Assembly: GCF_013256425.1 (NCBI RefSeq)
Contig: NZ_CP053907.1
Location: 25,412 to 89,411 of the forward strand
Source: Hymenobacter sp. BRD67
GTDB taxonomy: Bacteria > Bacteroidota > Bacteroidia > Cytophagales > Hymenobacteraceae
Direction of reading: 5' to 3'
Length of the DNA: 64,000 nucleotides
Of this stretch, positions 8,261 through 19,876 are shown piece after piece. Made by a program: the position numbers and the translations under genes. The stretch's first letter is position 1, and each line of letters starts with the position of its first letter. Below the pieces are notes generated by a model. It worked only from the letters and a program-made list of their open reading frames with translations, was not told the DNA's origin and ran no database searches.

Positions 8261-9205
8261 ATGACTATTAAAGGAATTCTCGTTACAATGCTGGCCCCCA
8301 TGAGTGACCACATCGCCAATGCCGGCGAAAAGCTCTTGGGCAATGCGTCATCTATTAAGCGACGGCCCGATGGACGCGTGTACATTTCGGGACAAATGCA
8401 GCGCCACGCGTTGTTTTCGGCCCTCGACCGCCTCAATGCCGACGATGAGGCGCGGGGCGAAACCTATGTATCGAACGGCGATGGCGTGACCAACGTGGTG
8501 GAAACCGATTTGCGGGCCGACCTCGGCGGCTTCCTGCAAACTTCTAAAGAAACCTACTCGGGGCGGCGCACAGCCCCTTTATCGGCCACGCCGGCCGTGG
8601 CACTGGAGTCGAGCAGCATCGGGCGCGACCTGCTTATCCGCCTGAAAATGGAGGCCGAGGGCGAAAGCAGAGGGCAAGCCGTGGCTACCCGCGAGTTCTC
8701 GCAGGACGACCGGATGCTGATGAGCTTCTTCGTGGACGTGAGCGCCGTGGGTATTCGCAAGCGGTTCAGCTACCAAAACGAGCTACATGTGCGCACCGAG
8801 TACGTGCGCCACATTAGCGAAGACGAGCGCAAGCGCCGTATTCGGCTGGCGTTGGAGGCTACGGCGGCCCTCACCGACTATGCCAACCAAGCCCGCAATG
8901 CCGTGAGTGGCGAGCCGCAGCAGGTGCTGCTGGTGTTCGATACGCGCCTTTCGCGTAAGGCCTGCCGCTATTTTAAAGCCAATACGGCGGAGCAGCGCAA
9001 TATTCTGGCCGAGTTGGAAGCGCGGGGAGCCACTTATTTTCTGGGTGATGACACAGCCGAAACCGGCGATGGCACGGCGGTGGCTTACCGCAAGGCCCTG
9101 GGTTTTCTGGCGGCCAATGCGCTCTACGACCCGGCTCCGGGCGCGGCCCTGCAAACTACGGCGGCCTTTGAGGAAAGTGTGAAGCCCTCTAAAGCCACCA
9201 AATAG
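8261..9205 (+). CDS. cas7: Cas7, Cascade backbone (Cst2/DevR family)
   Basis: A 314-residue intact gene. Cas7 polymerises along the crRNA spacer. MTIKGILVTMLAPMSDHIAN and SGQMQRHALFSALDRLN fit the Cst2/DevR group (RRM-like fold whose N-terminal strand and MQRHALF helix contact RNA). MSFFVDVSAVGIRKRFSY and LLVFDTRLSRKACRYF are the central strands. Cst2/DevR-type Cas7 together with Cas4 and an HD-helicase Cas3 places the locus in type I-B. It follows cas8 by 12 bases. It is one of only two cas genes without a frameshift. Confidence 0.85.
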   Translation: MTIKGILVTMLAPMSDHIANAGEKLLGNASSIKRRPDGRVYISGQMQRHALFSALDRLNADDEARGETYVSNGDGVTNVVETDLRADLGGFLQTSKETYSGRRTAPLSATPAVALESSSIGRDLLIRLKMEAEGESRGQAVATREFSQDDRMLMSFFVDVSAVGIRKRFSYQNELHVRTEYVRHISEDERKRRIRLALEATAALTDYANQARNAVSGEPQQVLLVFDTRLSRKACRYFKANTAEQRNILAELEARGATYFLGDDTAETGDGTAVAYRKALGFLAANALYDPAPGAALQTTAAFEESVKPSKATK

Positions 9206-9225
9206 CCACCTAGCTACTTTGGCCA

Positions 9226-11549
9226 ATGGAACCGCTCGCTAAACCCAACGGCATCACGCTGGCTGACCACACGCGCCACGTGCGCGACGAAGCGGCGCGG
9301 ATACTGGCCGCCCGCCCATTTCTGGCGGTCAAGTACGGCATTCAGACCGGCAACAACTTGCTGACGCTGGCCGATGCCTGCGCCCGCTGGCACGATGCCG
9401 GGAAGCAGCATCTGCGCTGGCAGCAGGCGTGCCGGCTTGATTTCGAAGCCTACCAGCGCACCGGCAGAGTAGCGGGCCTTCATCTACGCAAGGCCAAAGT
9501 GCGCCACGAGTTTGACTCGCTGGTACGCTTGCGCAAAGCCCCTGATGCTGCTTGGTTGCCACCAGAAGCTGAGGTAGCCATTGCCGCCCATCATGGCAAG
9601 CTAGGCACCCGCTACCAGGACCGTTGGAAGGATGACCCGACATTTTCGCCGTTTAAGCAACGGCTTTGGAAGTTGAGCGGTTCGGTGCGACCCGACATAG
9701 GGGTCGGCGAGAGCCTCTATGTCACGTTTGAGCGGGCTATTAAGTGGCGCTACCGTTACGGGGGACTGCGGGCAGTGCTGCGCCTGGCTGACCGTCGGCT
9801 AGCGCCCGCGAAGAACACACTGACAAAAACACGGCGGCCGTGCCAGTATTGGGGCCTTTTCGCTACCAGTTTCCTTCGGGATGGAATAGGAGAGGTGTGC
9901 AGCAACTTATTCCGCAATTATGGGATGAGCCGCTGGCTTTGTTGCGAGCACCTACCGGGGCGGGAAAAACCGATGCGGCGCTGCTGTGGGCACAGCGGCA
10001 GATAACGACCGGGCGAGCCGACCGCCTGGTGTGGGCCATGCCGACACGTTTCACAGCCAACGCTTTATACCTGGCCACCACCGAACAACTCAGCAATACG
10101 GGTATTTACCACTCCAGTGCCTGGCACCTGGCTCAAAAGCGGGCGGCTGAACAACTGCCGGGGGCTGCCCGCGCCGCCTGGCGGCAGGAATTGGATTACG
10201 CCCGCCTGCTGGAAACTGCGGCCACCGTTACAACCATCGACCAGCTTTGCATGGCTTTGACAGCCAGCCGCGAAGACCATCATGCCACTTTCTGGAACCT
10301 GGCGCACGCCTGTCTAGTAATCGACGAGGCTGACTTTTACGACGATTTCACGCAGCGCAATCTGGTAGTGCTATTACGGGCATTACGCATCCTGCGCGTA
10401 CCGGTGTTGCTGATGAGTGCTACGCTTCCCGAGTCGGCCCGCGAGCTGTATAATCTCTCGGGTTCCGCTATTTCCAAAATCTGGGACGACCCCTCCGACT
10501 CAACCCGGACGCGCCTGCACCTGCACCGGGCCGGGCGGGCCGAATTTGCGGCCGATGTGGCGGCCATTTTGGAGCGGGGCCTAAAGGGCGAGCCGTTGAT
10601 AATCTACGCTAATACAGTTGGCCGCGCCCAAGGCTATTGGGACTGGTTTCAGGAGCGCAAAGCAGATAACGTGGTCCTGTATCATTCGCGCTTTACAGAG
10701 CCTGACAAGGAGCAAATCGAGCAGAAGTTATTAGCCTTGCTGGGGCCGAAGGCATGGGAACAAGGCAAGCCGTGTGGGGTCGCCATTCTTACTCAGATTG
10801 GGGAGTTAAGCGTCAATATCAGCGCCGACCTGATGCTTTCGGACTTGTGCCCGACCGACCGCCTGGCCCAACGAGCCGGCCGCTTATCCCGCTTCAAAAA
10901 CCGTTTCGATAAGCAGCAAGATGTGGTGGGAGAACTCTATTTGATAGAGCCGGAGAAAACCACCAAAGACGGAGTCAAAAACCACTACCCCGCTCCATAT
11001 GGCCATTACCGGCAAGGTAAAGGCTGGATTATGAGCGCCGTATTGGAAGAGGCAAACAAGCAATTAGTAGCTGGTGAATATTCCGCGCAAAAGTTTGTGA
11101 CATTGGTTAATGCCTTGTATCCCAAATTAGCTGACGAGGCTACGGAGGTGCATAATAATCGAGCCGCCCTCGAAGATGCTGCCATAACCAATTGGCTGCT
11201 ACTACCCCAGGCCCAAACGGAATTGGATGACGATGACACGCACACTTGGAAAAGCCGGGACATCAGCCCGCAAAAAGTGGTGTATGCCAACACGGATTTT
11301 TCAGCTCTTGATATGGAAGGTGACCGAACGGACTTTCCCAGTTGGTTCGCTTTTCAGGAATGGGCGTTGCCCCGCGCCATCTCCATCGCCGTGTATGACT
11401 TCAAGCGTGCACAGGATGACTCAAAGCTGACAGAGGTACTACTACTTGTAAATGAGGAGCGGGAAAAAATCTGGGTAGTAAAACCGCGTTACTACGATGC
11501 GCAGCAAGGCTTGCGATTTGATAAAGCGCCTAGTGATGAGGACGAATAA
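9226..11549 (+). CDS. cas3: Cas3 HD nuclease-helicase (one frameshift)
   Basis: Cas3 degrades target DNA after Cascade recruitment. The N-terminal HD nuclease shows H15, WH56D57AGK, H94 and H122-H123 (AIAAHHGK). The SF2 helicase part shows Walker A APTGAGKT near residue 241, VIDEADFYD near 364, MSATLP near 395 and motif VI QRAGRLSR near 548. A frame change near 9825 lies in an A5 run (ACAAAAACACGG); one more A joins LTKNTAAVPVLGPFRYQFPS continuously. I therefore read one fused protein of about 775 residues, not separate Cas3'' and Cas3' genes. It lies 20 bases after cas7 and 9 before cas4. Confidence 0.88.
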
Positions 11550-11558
11550 GACTAAGCC

Positions 11559-12067
11559 ATGAAGCCGCTCACCGCTACCCACGTCAAGTACTACCACCTG
11601 TGCCACCGCAAGTTCTGGCTGTTCGACCGCGACGTGTGGATGGAGCATACCTCGGAGGCCGTGGCGGCGGGCGAGCTGCTGCACCAGACGGCCTACCCCC
11701 AGCGGGCGGAGCGCTACCGCGAAATCAGCATCGGCGGTAGCAAAATCGACTTCTACGACCCCAGCGCAAGGTGGTGCACGAGATGAAGAAGTCGAACAAG
11801 ATGGCCGACTCCAACATCGCGCAGGTCAAATACTACCTCTGGCTGCTGGAGCAGCACGGCGTAGAAAACCCTACCGGCATCCTTGAATACCCGAAGCTGC
11901 GCCAGACCCAGCCCGTGGACCTCACCGCCGAAGACCGCGCCCGCATTCCGCTGGAGCTCGAAGCCATGAAGGTGCTGCTGGCCGATGACGTGCCCTGTCC
12001 CCCGGTCATCGACAAGCCCTTCTGCAAGCAGTGCGCCTACTACGAGTTCTGCTACGTGGCCGAGTAA
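11559..12067 (+). CDS. cas4: Cas4 exonuclease for spacer acquisition (one frameshift)
   Basis: Cas4 trims prespacers at the PAM end and works with Cas1-Cas2. The RecB-like nuclease core shows GGSKIDFYD followed by VVHEMKKSNK (the D and E-x-K metal ligands) and QVKYYLWLL (motif with Q and Y). One iron-sulfur cysteine is in YYHLCHRKFW and three are in the C-terminal CKQCAYYEFC. The frame breaks near 11770 by one missing base (PSARW should read PSA-KVVHEMK). Restored length is about 169 residues, normal for Cas4. It precedes cas1. Confidence 0.88.
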
Positions 12068-12156
12068 CGAAACCCACAGAGAAGCCCCAATCCACTTAGC
12101 CAGCCCGGCGCAGCCGGGCGTATCTGCGAAATCCGTTTAATACGTTTGAATCTGCG

Positions 12157-13166
12157 GTGAAGAAGACCTTCTACCTGTTTAATCCCGGTCGCCTCTCGCG
12201 GCAGGATAATACCCTCAAATACACGGCCTACGACGAGGCCGGGGCCGAGGGCCAGACGCGCTTTCTGCCCATTGAAGACGTGGCCGACCTCTACGTGTTC
12301 GGCTCGCTCGATGCCAACTCGGCGCTTTATAATTTCCTGGGCAAGCATGGCGTATCAGTCCATTTCTTCGACTACTACGAGCACTACACGGGCTCGTTCA
12401 TGGCCAAGGAATACCTGCTGGCCGGCCGCCTGCAAGTAGCCCAGACCGGCCACTACACCAGCCTCAAGAAGCGCCTCGTACTGGCTCGCAAGCTGGTGGA
12501 GGGCGCCGCCTTCAACCTGCTCAAAAACCTGCGCTACTACCAAAGCCGGGGCCGGGTGGTGGGCGAGGAAATCGCGCAGATGGAGCTCTATGTGTCGGCC
12601 CTACCCCACGCCACGAGCGTGGCTGAAATAATGGGCTACGAGGGCAATATCCGGCAGACGTATTACCGCTGCTTCGAGCAACTGGTGAACGTGCCGGGCT
12701 TCACCTTCGGCACCCGCAGCACCCAACCGCCCAGAATGAGCTGAACGCGCTTATTTCCTTCGGTAATATGCTTTGCTACGCGGCCTGCCTGTCGCAGATT
12801 TATCACACCCAGCTCAACCCCACCATCTCGTTTTTGCACGAGCCCGGCAGCCGGCGCTTTTCGCTGGCCCTGGATATGGCCGAGATTTTCAAGCCCCTGC
12901 TCGTGGACCGCACTATCTTTCGGCTGCTCAATAAAAAAGAGATTCAGCCCCGCGACTTCGTGCGCGAGCTCGACGGCTGTCTGCTCAAGGAGGCCGGCCG
13001 CAAAACCTTCGTGCGCGTGTTTGAGGAGCGCCTGAAAGAAACCATCCAGCACCGCCGCCTCAACCGCAGCGTGAGCTACCAGCACCTTATCAAGCTCGAA
13101 TGCTACAAGCTCACCAAGCACTTGCTCAATATGGAAGAGTATCAACCCTTTAAAGCCTGGTGGTAA
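12157..13166 (+). CDS. cas1: Cas1 integrase (one frameshift)
   Basis: Cas1 inserts spacers at the leader end of the array. KKTFYLFNPGRLSRQDNTLK is the N-terminal beta domain. The catalytic residues are in place: E in MGYEGNIRQTYY, H in SFLHEPGSRRF, and D in SLALDMAEIFKP. The frame breaks at about 12731, where CAACCGCCCAGAATGAGC lacks one C; CCG CCC CAG AAT restores QPPQNELNALISFGN. Restored length is about 336 residues. The apparent start is GTG at 12157. Its TAA overlaps the ATG of cas2 (TAATG). Confidence 0.9.
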
Positions 13167-13429
13167 TGTACGTTATCCTGGTGTATGATATGAAGCAGCA
13201 GCGCGTGGGCCGGATGCTGAAGCTGTGCCGCCGCTACCTGCACTGGATTCAGAACTCTGTGTTCGAAGGCGAAATCAGCGAGGTGAAACTGGCTGAACTG
13301 CTGGTCAAAGCGCGTACCATTATGAACGAGGACGAAGACAGCGTCATCCTCTTCAAAAGCCGCACCCAGCAGTGGCTGGAAAAGCAGGTCGTGGGCCGCG
13401 AGCGCAGCTCGCTGGACACGATTTTGTAG
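13166..13429 (+). CDS. cas2: Cas2, adaptation subunit
   Basis: An 87-residue intact gene. MYVILVYDMKQQRVGRMLKL is the Cas2 ferredoxin-like first strand and helix with the conserved Asp in VYDM. YLHWIQNSVFEGEIS is the second conserved block (W-x-Q-x-S-V-F-E-G-E). The ATG at 13166 overlaps the cas1 stop and places the first strand at the N-terminus; an upstream GTG at 13160 is less likely. It is the last gene before the array leader. Confidence 0.9.
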   Translation: MYVILVYDMKQQRVGRMLKLCRRYLHWIQNSVFEGEISEVKLAELLVKARTIMNEDEDSVILFKSRTQQWLEKQVVGRERSSLDTIL

Positions 13430-13629
13430 CGCGTCGTCGTCGGTCGGCCTGCCGGGTGGACGAAAGCAAACCCGAACCGCGAGTCAACCCATTAACAAGC
13501 TGATTATCAAAGTCGTCTATCTGCGGGGCAAATCGCAGAATTGGTCAGCGACGACTTTTATAAATTTTACGGCATAAAAAAAGTGGCTCTATTGCCCGGA
13601 AACCACTATACTTGCAGCTTAATCGGCGG
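13430..13629 (+). promoter_or_regulatory. CRISPR leader
   Basis: A 200-bp non-coding interval between cas2 and the first repeat. It is AT-rich from 13556 to 13582 (TTTTATAAATTTTACGGC followed by an A7 run), as leaders usually are. A weak -7-like TATACTTG at 13607-13614 would start the precursor RNA about 10 bases before the first repeat. Small inverted repeats (CTGCG/CGCAG at 13521-13538) may serve integration proteins. Confidence 0.65.
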
Positions 13630-16600
13630 GCTTCAATCGGACCAGGTGGAATTGAAATATTCTTTCAACGAGGACGATAGCCACGTCCATACGAGCTTCA
13701 ATCGGACCAGGTGGAATTGAAATTTATTCGAGGCCAACGTATACGACTCGCTGGCGCTAGCTTCAATCGGACCAGGTGGAATTGAAATACTCGCTCGAAG
13801 AGCGCATGCAGGCCGCGGCAGCCCTGCTTCAATCGGACCAGGTGGAATTGAAATTTTTCTTTCCAAGTGTTGTCAATAGCGCTACCCACGGCTTCAATCG
13901 GACCAGGTGGAATTGAAATGATAACCGCTTGCCTGCTTTCGCGCCGCTCGGATTGCTTCAATCGGACCAGGTGGAATTGAAATCAGTTAAGCGCGGTCGG
14001 GTTGCGCGACTTGCTTGCCGCTTCAATCGGACCAGGTGGAATTGAAATAGCAGATAGCGTAGCCATAGCCTACCTCCCGGCCGGGCTTCAATCGGACCAG
14101 GTGGAATTGAAATTATTTGGGAGAATCTTCCATGCTGTGAACAGGGGGGCTTCAATCGGACCAGGTGGAATTGAAATCGAATTCCTGCAACGCCGCGCCC
14201 GCAAGGCTCTGCGGCTTCAATCGGACCAGGTGGAATTGAAATGTGTAACACCTGGGCACTGTGGGCATCGTTAGCAACGCTTCAATCGGACCAGGTGGAA
14301 TTGAAATTACCTTTCACACCATGCACCTGCAGGCGGTTGGTAAAGCTTCAATCGGACCAGGTGGAATTGAAATCAATATTCGCACGACGCAGACCTATTA
14401 CAGTCGCTTGCTTCAATCGGACCAGGTGGAATTGAAATTAGTTTCGCTGCGGGTTTCGTTCTCATACCACGAGGCTTCAATCGGACCAGGTGGAATTGAA
14501 ATAGCGTTACCTGCGGGAGTTGGGAATTGACAGCCTCGGCTTCAATCGGACCAGGTGGAATTGAAATTTATGTAGTGAATATCCAGCGCCACCGCTACTG
14601 CCGCTTCAATCGGACCAGGTGGAATTGAAATTTGAGGGTACCGGGTTAACAGGTTTGACTTGCCCATGCTTCAATCGGACCAGGTGGAATTGAAATTTTG
14701 CAGTGGGAAATGGACTTCCGCTTCGTGCGCGAGCTTCAATCGGACCAGGTGGAATTGAAATACACGCTGGCCACCCGGCTGCGGGAGAAAGCTCACCTGC
14801 TTCAATCGGACCAGGTGGAATTGAAATAAGAAAAAGGCTTATTCGCCAAGTTCAAAAACTGGGCTTCAATCGGACCAGGTGGAATTGAAATAGGAAACCG
14901 AGTGGCATAAGTGGCCTAGAAAAGACGGCTTCAATCGGACCAGGTGGAATTGAAATATATAAGTGCTGATTATATTTTGTCGGGCATCGGCCCGCTTCAA
15001 TCGGACCAGGTGGAATTGAAATGCAGTGGGTTGAAGAGGGCTACCTGCTCACGACGCCGCTTCAATCGGACCAGGTGGAATTGAAATGTGGTGGCGGCTG
15101 ACGCGAAAGCTGCCATCGGGGCGGCTTCAATCGGACCAGGTGGAATTGAAATTCGTACACCACGATATACTCGTGTTGGCCGCTGGGGCTTCAATCGGAC
15201 CAGGTGGAATTGAAATCCGGTACTGCTGCGCTCGGATGGGCTCAACAGCAGCGCTTCAATCGGACCAGGTGGAATTGAAATTTCCCGGCTCCGACCAGCC
15301 CGATTGACAACGACACCGCTTCAATCGGACCAGGTGGAATTGAAATCTGAGCCTGTACGTGAACCGCCGCAGCACCGATATGGGCTTCAATCGGACCAGG
15401 TGGAATTGAAATGTGCGCTTCTATAACCTCGACAACGGTACTTATACGGCTTCAATCGGACCAGGTGGAATTGAAATTACTATCCTTTCTGCCTTCGTGT
15501 ACGCCGTGATTGGGCTTCAATCGGACCAGGTGGAATTGAAATGCGCTGGACTTCGGGCATTACGGACTGGAAGGCCGGCTTCAATCGGACCAGGTGGAAT
15601 TGAAATACCTGTACTGGCTGCCGGCCGTGGGCCTGATGGCGCGCTTCAATCGGACCAGGTGGAATTGAAATCGCCACGCGCTGGGCCGGCGACTCGCTCA
15701 CGGCCTGCTTCAATCGGACCAGGTGGAATTGAAATGAGAACGACCCGGTAAGCGAGGTATACGACGCCCTGGCGCACGCTTCAATCGGACCAGGTGGAAT
15801 TGAAATTAGGGCAGCAGCACGCAACGCTCGGCTCTGGGAAAGCTTCAATCGGACCAGGTGGAATTGAAATACTGCTTCTTGTTTGCCTGCTGGACGGGCC
15901 TGGCGTGCTTCAATCGGACCAGGTGGAATTGAAATATGTTCCCGAATTTATCACCGTCGACGTGGCGGATGGCTTCAATCGGACCAGGTGGAATTGAAAT
16001 TGGCCTTTCTGCTCTTCTACTGCAATACGCGCCGCAGCTTCAATCGGACCAGGTGGAATTGAAATATTGCAATACCCCGAATACGCCCGCCTGCTGTTTG
16101 CAGCTTCAATCGGACCAGGTGGAATTGAAATGCCCGCCGCACGACCACAAGTTCCCGCTGGTCTCGAGCTTCAATCGGACCAGGTGGAATTGAAATTTTT
16201 CTTATTGATGAACAGTTGCATGAGTACTGATGCTTCAATCGGACCAGGTGGAATTGAAATATGGCAGCCCCTGTTTACACCATGTCGATTGTAAGCGGCT
16301 TCAATCGGACCAGGTGGAATTGAAATACTGGCGGAAAGACCCAGGCGTGCAGGCCCTGAACCGCTTCAATCGGACCAGGTGGAATTGAAATGGGCGAATA
16401 AGCCCAGCGCCGCCCAGCGGGCTCTGCGCTTCAATCGGACCAGGTGGAATTGAAATTAGGGCAGCAGCACGCAACGCTCGGCTCTGGGAAAGAGCTTCAA
16501 TCGGACCAGGTGGAATTGAAATCGGCGTGGGCCAGGAAGCCTACGCCGGCAAGGTCATGCTTCAATCGGACCAGGTGGAATTGAAATACGAGCGGGTGTA

Positions 16601-19600
16601 GGGATTGACCAGCATTTCCACGCGCTTCAATCGGACCAGGTGGAATTGAAATACCATATCTAGCAAGCGCGGCTATCAGGTGCTTTGGCTTCAATCGGAC
16701 CAGGTGGAATTGAAATAGGCTGATGTTCTCGCGCATGATGCTCAGCACCGAGCTTCAATCGGACCAGGTGGAATTGAAATACTAGCTGCCCTTGCCGGAG
16801 TGCCCACGATTTCCTCGCTTCAATCGGACCAGGTGGAATTGAAATAAGAGGTTACGCGCGAGTGCCAAGAGATTCCCGACTGCTTCAATCGGACCAGGTG
16901 GAATTGAAATTCAGTTCGCAGCAATGGTACGCCACAAGGGTCGATGCTTCAATCGGACCAGGTGGAATTGAAATGCTCGCCGCCGCAGAAGCGCAGGCCG
17001 CCGCGATGGCGCTTCAATCGGACCAGGTGGAATTGAAATTTTGCAAAGCGGCTTCTGGCTGCTGCCTCTTTTTAGGCTTCAATCGGACCAGGTGGAATTG
17101 AAATCAGCCTGAACCGCTGCGGCACTCCTTCACTCCCACTGCTTCAATCGGACCAGGTGGAATTGAAATTGGTTGAGGGAGTCAATAGCCAGGCATCTGA
17201 CCACGGCTTCAATCGGACCAGGTGGAATTGAAATCAAGTTGGAGCGCGACATGAACCACTTGCGCGATGATGGCTTCAATCGGACCAGGTGGAATTGAAA
17301 TGCAGCATAGTTGCGCGGGGTAGGCTTGGCTTCCGCTAGCTTCAATCGGACCAGGTGGAATTGAAATCTAAAATGCCCGAAACCATGAAGCGCATCCTTT
17401 TCAGCTTCAATCGGACCAGGTGGAATTGAAATAAGCCGCCGGCCACGCCGCTGAAGCCCGCGCCAATGGCTTCAATCGGACCAGGTGGAATTGAAATTTG
17501 CTCGGTGGCAATAGGTCTATTGGCTGGTTTGGGCTTCAATCGGACCAGGTGGAATTGAAATGCAAGCCAAAGGGTTATCGCAGCAGGCCCTTGCGGAAGC
17601 TTCAATCGGACCAGGTGGAATTGAAATAAGGCTTCTGCCTCACGCACGTTCTGCCCGGCGCGGAGCTTCAATCGGACCAGGTGGAATTGAAATGTGTACG
17701 CCCACTTTCACACCCCCGCCCATGCGTAGGCTTCAATCGGACCAGGTGGAATTGAAATCTTTCTACACTCGCTCCAGTCCGCGCCGGCGGCTGCGCTTCA
17801 ATCGGACCAGGTGGAATTGAAATCTATCAAGGAGGCCACGGCAGTGATTAACAAGGCGCGCTTCAATCGGACCAGGTGGAATTGAAATTGTGCTGTTCGC
17901 TGACGGTACCACGCAAGGAATCGGGCTTCAATCGGACCAGGTGGAATTGAAATTACCATGCCTCTGTATGCTCCAGCTCAGCGCGGTTGAGCTTCAATCG
18001 GACCAGGTGGAATTGAAATTCTTATCCTCCCGAAACACGACACGGGTCGGCTGCAGCTTCAATCGGACCAGGTGGAATTGAAATGCTTCCAATGGTATTT
18101 GCCCACGGCCGCGATTAGCTGCTTCAATCGGACCAGGTGGAATTGAAATACTGGACTACTGAGAAGGGCCTGCGCCAGATGGTACGGCTTCAATCGGACC
18201 AGGTGGAATTGAAATAAGATAGAGGCAGCCAATAACAGACCGCAGCCAATGGCTTCAATCGGACCAGGTGGAATTGAAATAACGCAATGGCGGCATTGCC
18301 GGCCGCGTTCAAGTGGGCTTCAATCGGACCAGGTGGAATTGAAATGGTAGAGGTACTGATTCGTCTCAGCAAAGACCGCACGGCTTCAATCGGACCAGGT
18401 GGAATTGAAATGTGTGTGGTGACGGAAGTTGAGGAGGACGCAGCTGCTTCAATCGGACCAGGTGGAATTGAAATTGTAATCGTACGTGCCAGTACCAGGC
18501 GTTCCGCCTTGCTTCAATCGGACCAGGTGGAATTGAAATTCGTATTGACCAGGTAATTCGTTTTGGCGGGGTCCAGGCTTCAATCGGACCAGGTGGAATT
18601 GAAATTGGACTTCCTCGGCACGGGCAACCGCGACGACCTGGGGCTTCAATCGGACCAGGTGGAATTGAAATACGCACTGCTCATACGGTGGCCTCCTGCT
18701 TTTTGCCGCTTCAATCGGACCAGGTGGAATTGAAATGTAGACTGCTTTAGGGTAGCGCACTGGCGCACCACGAGCTTCAATCGGACCAGGTGGAATTGAA
18801 ATTCGAAAACCTGGGTGCCACTTTCGAGCGTGAGCGACCGCTTCAATCGGACCAGGTGGAATTGAAATAGGGGTGCAGGTGGTCAGGATAGTCGTCAGTA
18901 TGGAAGCTTCAATCGGACCAGGTGGAATTGAAATTAGCCGGTGGCACAATGGGCGCGATTACCGGGGCCGTAGGGCTTCAATCGGACCAGGTGGAATTGA
19001 AATGCCGAAGTGGCGACGGGCGTGCGCCTGCTCACCCGCGCTTCAATCGGACCAGGTGGAATTGAAATAGCCTATTTCTTGCTCTAAGGCACGGATTTCG
19101 TCTATGGCTTCAATCGGACCAGGTGGAATTGAAATCGCCCACGGCCGCCAACGAAAAGCCAGCCGCTTTGGCTTCAATCGGACCAGGTGGAATTGAAATT
19201 ACCTACATCAAGCAGGGCATCCTCAGCGTGCGGGCGCTTCAATCGGACCAGGTGGAATTGAAATCATGTTGTGCGAGCTGGCCCCAAAAGTTGGTTAGCA
19301 GGCTTCAATCGGACCAGGTGGAATTGAAATTGGTAAAGCCCCCGCGCAGGTGCTCGTACCGGATGCTGGCTTCAATCGGACCAGGTGGAATTGAAATCCG
19401 AGTAGGGCAGGCGCAGTACATCGGCCGAAAGCGGCTTCAATCGGACCAGGTGGAATTGAAATTTTCGGAGTGCGCACGGCTGCGCACTCCATCTACAGCT
19501 TCAATCGGACCAGGTGGAATTGAAATGGGGCAGCAGGTCAGTTAGGGCCTTTTCCACTTCGCGCTTCAATCGGACCAGGTGGAATTGAAATTTTTCAGGT

Positions 19601-19788
19601 AAGCGCAGGCAGGCACCCCCCAAATTCCGCTTCAATCGGACCAGGTGGAATTGAAATCCACGGCACCACCACGCTCTACAAGGCTCGCGTCAAGCTTCAA
19701 TCGGACCAGGTGGAATTGAAATGCAAAACGTCGGGCACGTTGGGCAAGGCGACCCCACGGCTTCAATCGGACCAGGTGGAATTGAAAT
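13630..19788 (+). CRISPR. CRISPR array, 95 repeats of 29 bp, 94 spacers
   Basis: I counted 95 copies of a 29-bp repeat that starts GCTTCAATCGGACC, continues AGGTGG and ends AATTGAAAT; all appear identical. Spacers are mostly 34-38 nt. Outliers include one of 42 nt at 15736-15777. The repeat ends in ATTGAAAT, the 8-nt handle expected for type I crRNA, so transcription runs on the plus strand away from cas2. The last repeat (19760-19788) is as perfect as the first. One spacer occurs twice (15807-15841 and 16457-16493) with lengths 35 and 37. One spacer (19463-19497) holds a 10-bp perfect inverted repeat. Confidence 0.98.
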
Positions 19789-19876
19789 CGAATTGTAATG
19801 CGTTTGAAAGTCCCTTGTACGCTTCCCTTTTTGATTAGCCTGCTGTCACGAGAGACAACTACAAATTGCAATTATC

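Noticed and set aside
9226..11549. Reading Cas3 as separate HD nuclease and helicase genes
   Set aside because: The phase change lies in an A5 run and one added base gives a continuous linker; nearby cas genes show the same kind of error.
12663..13145. Antisense frame over cas1
   Set aside because: A shadow of cas1, whose catalytic motifs are on the plus strand.
4415..13166. Calling the CRISPR-Cas system a pseudogene cluster
   Set aside because: All breaks are one-base deletions, catalytic residues are kept in Cas1, Cas3 and Cas4, and the repeats are perfect, so a sequencing artefact is the better explanation.
13633..19871. Many open frames on both strands across the array, with recurring SIGPGGIEI, LQSDQVELK or FQFHLVRLK segments
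   Set aside because: They are translations of the CRISPR repeat in its different phases and not proteins.
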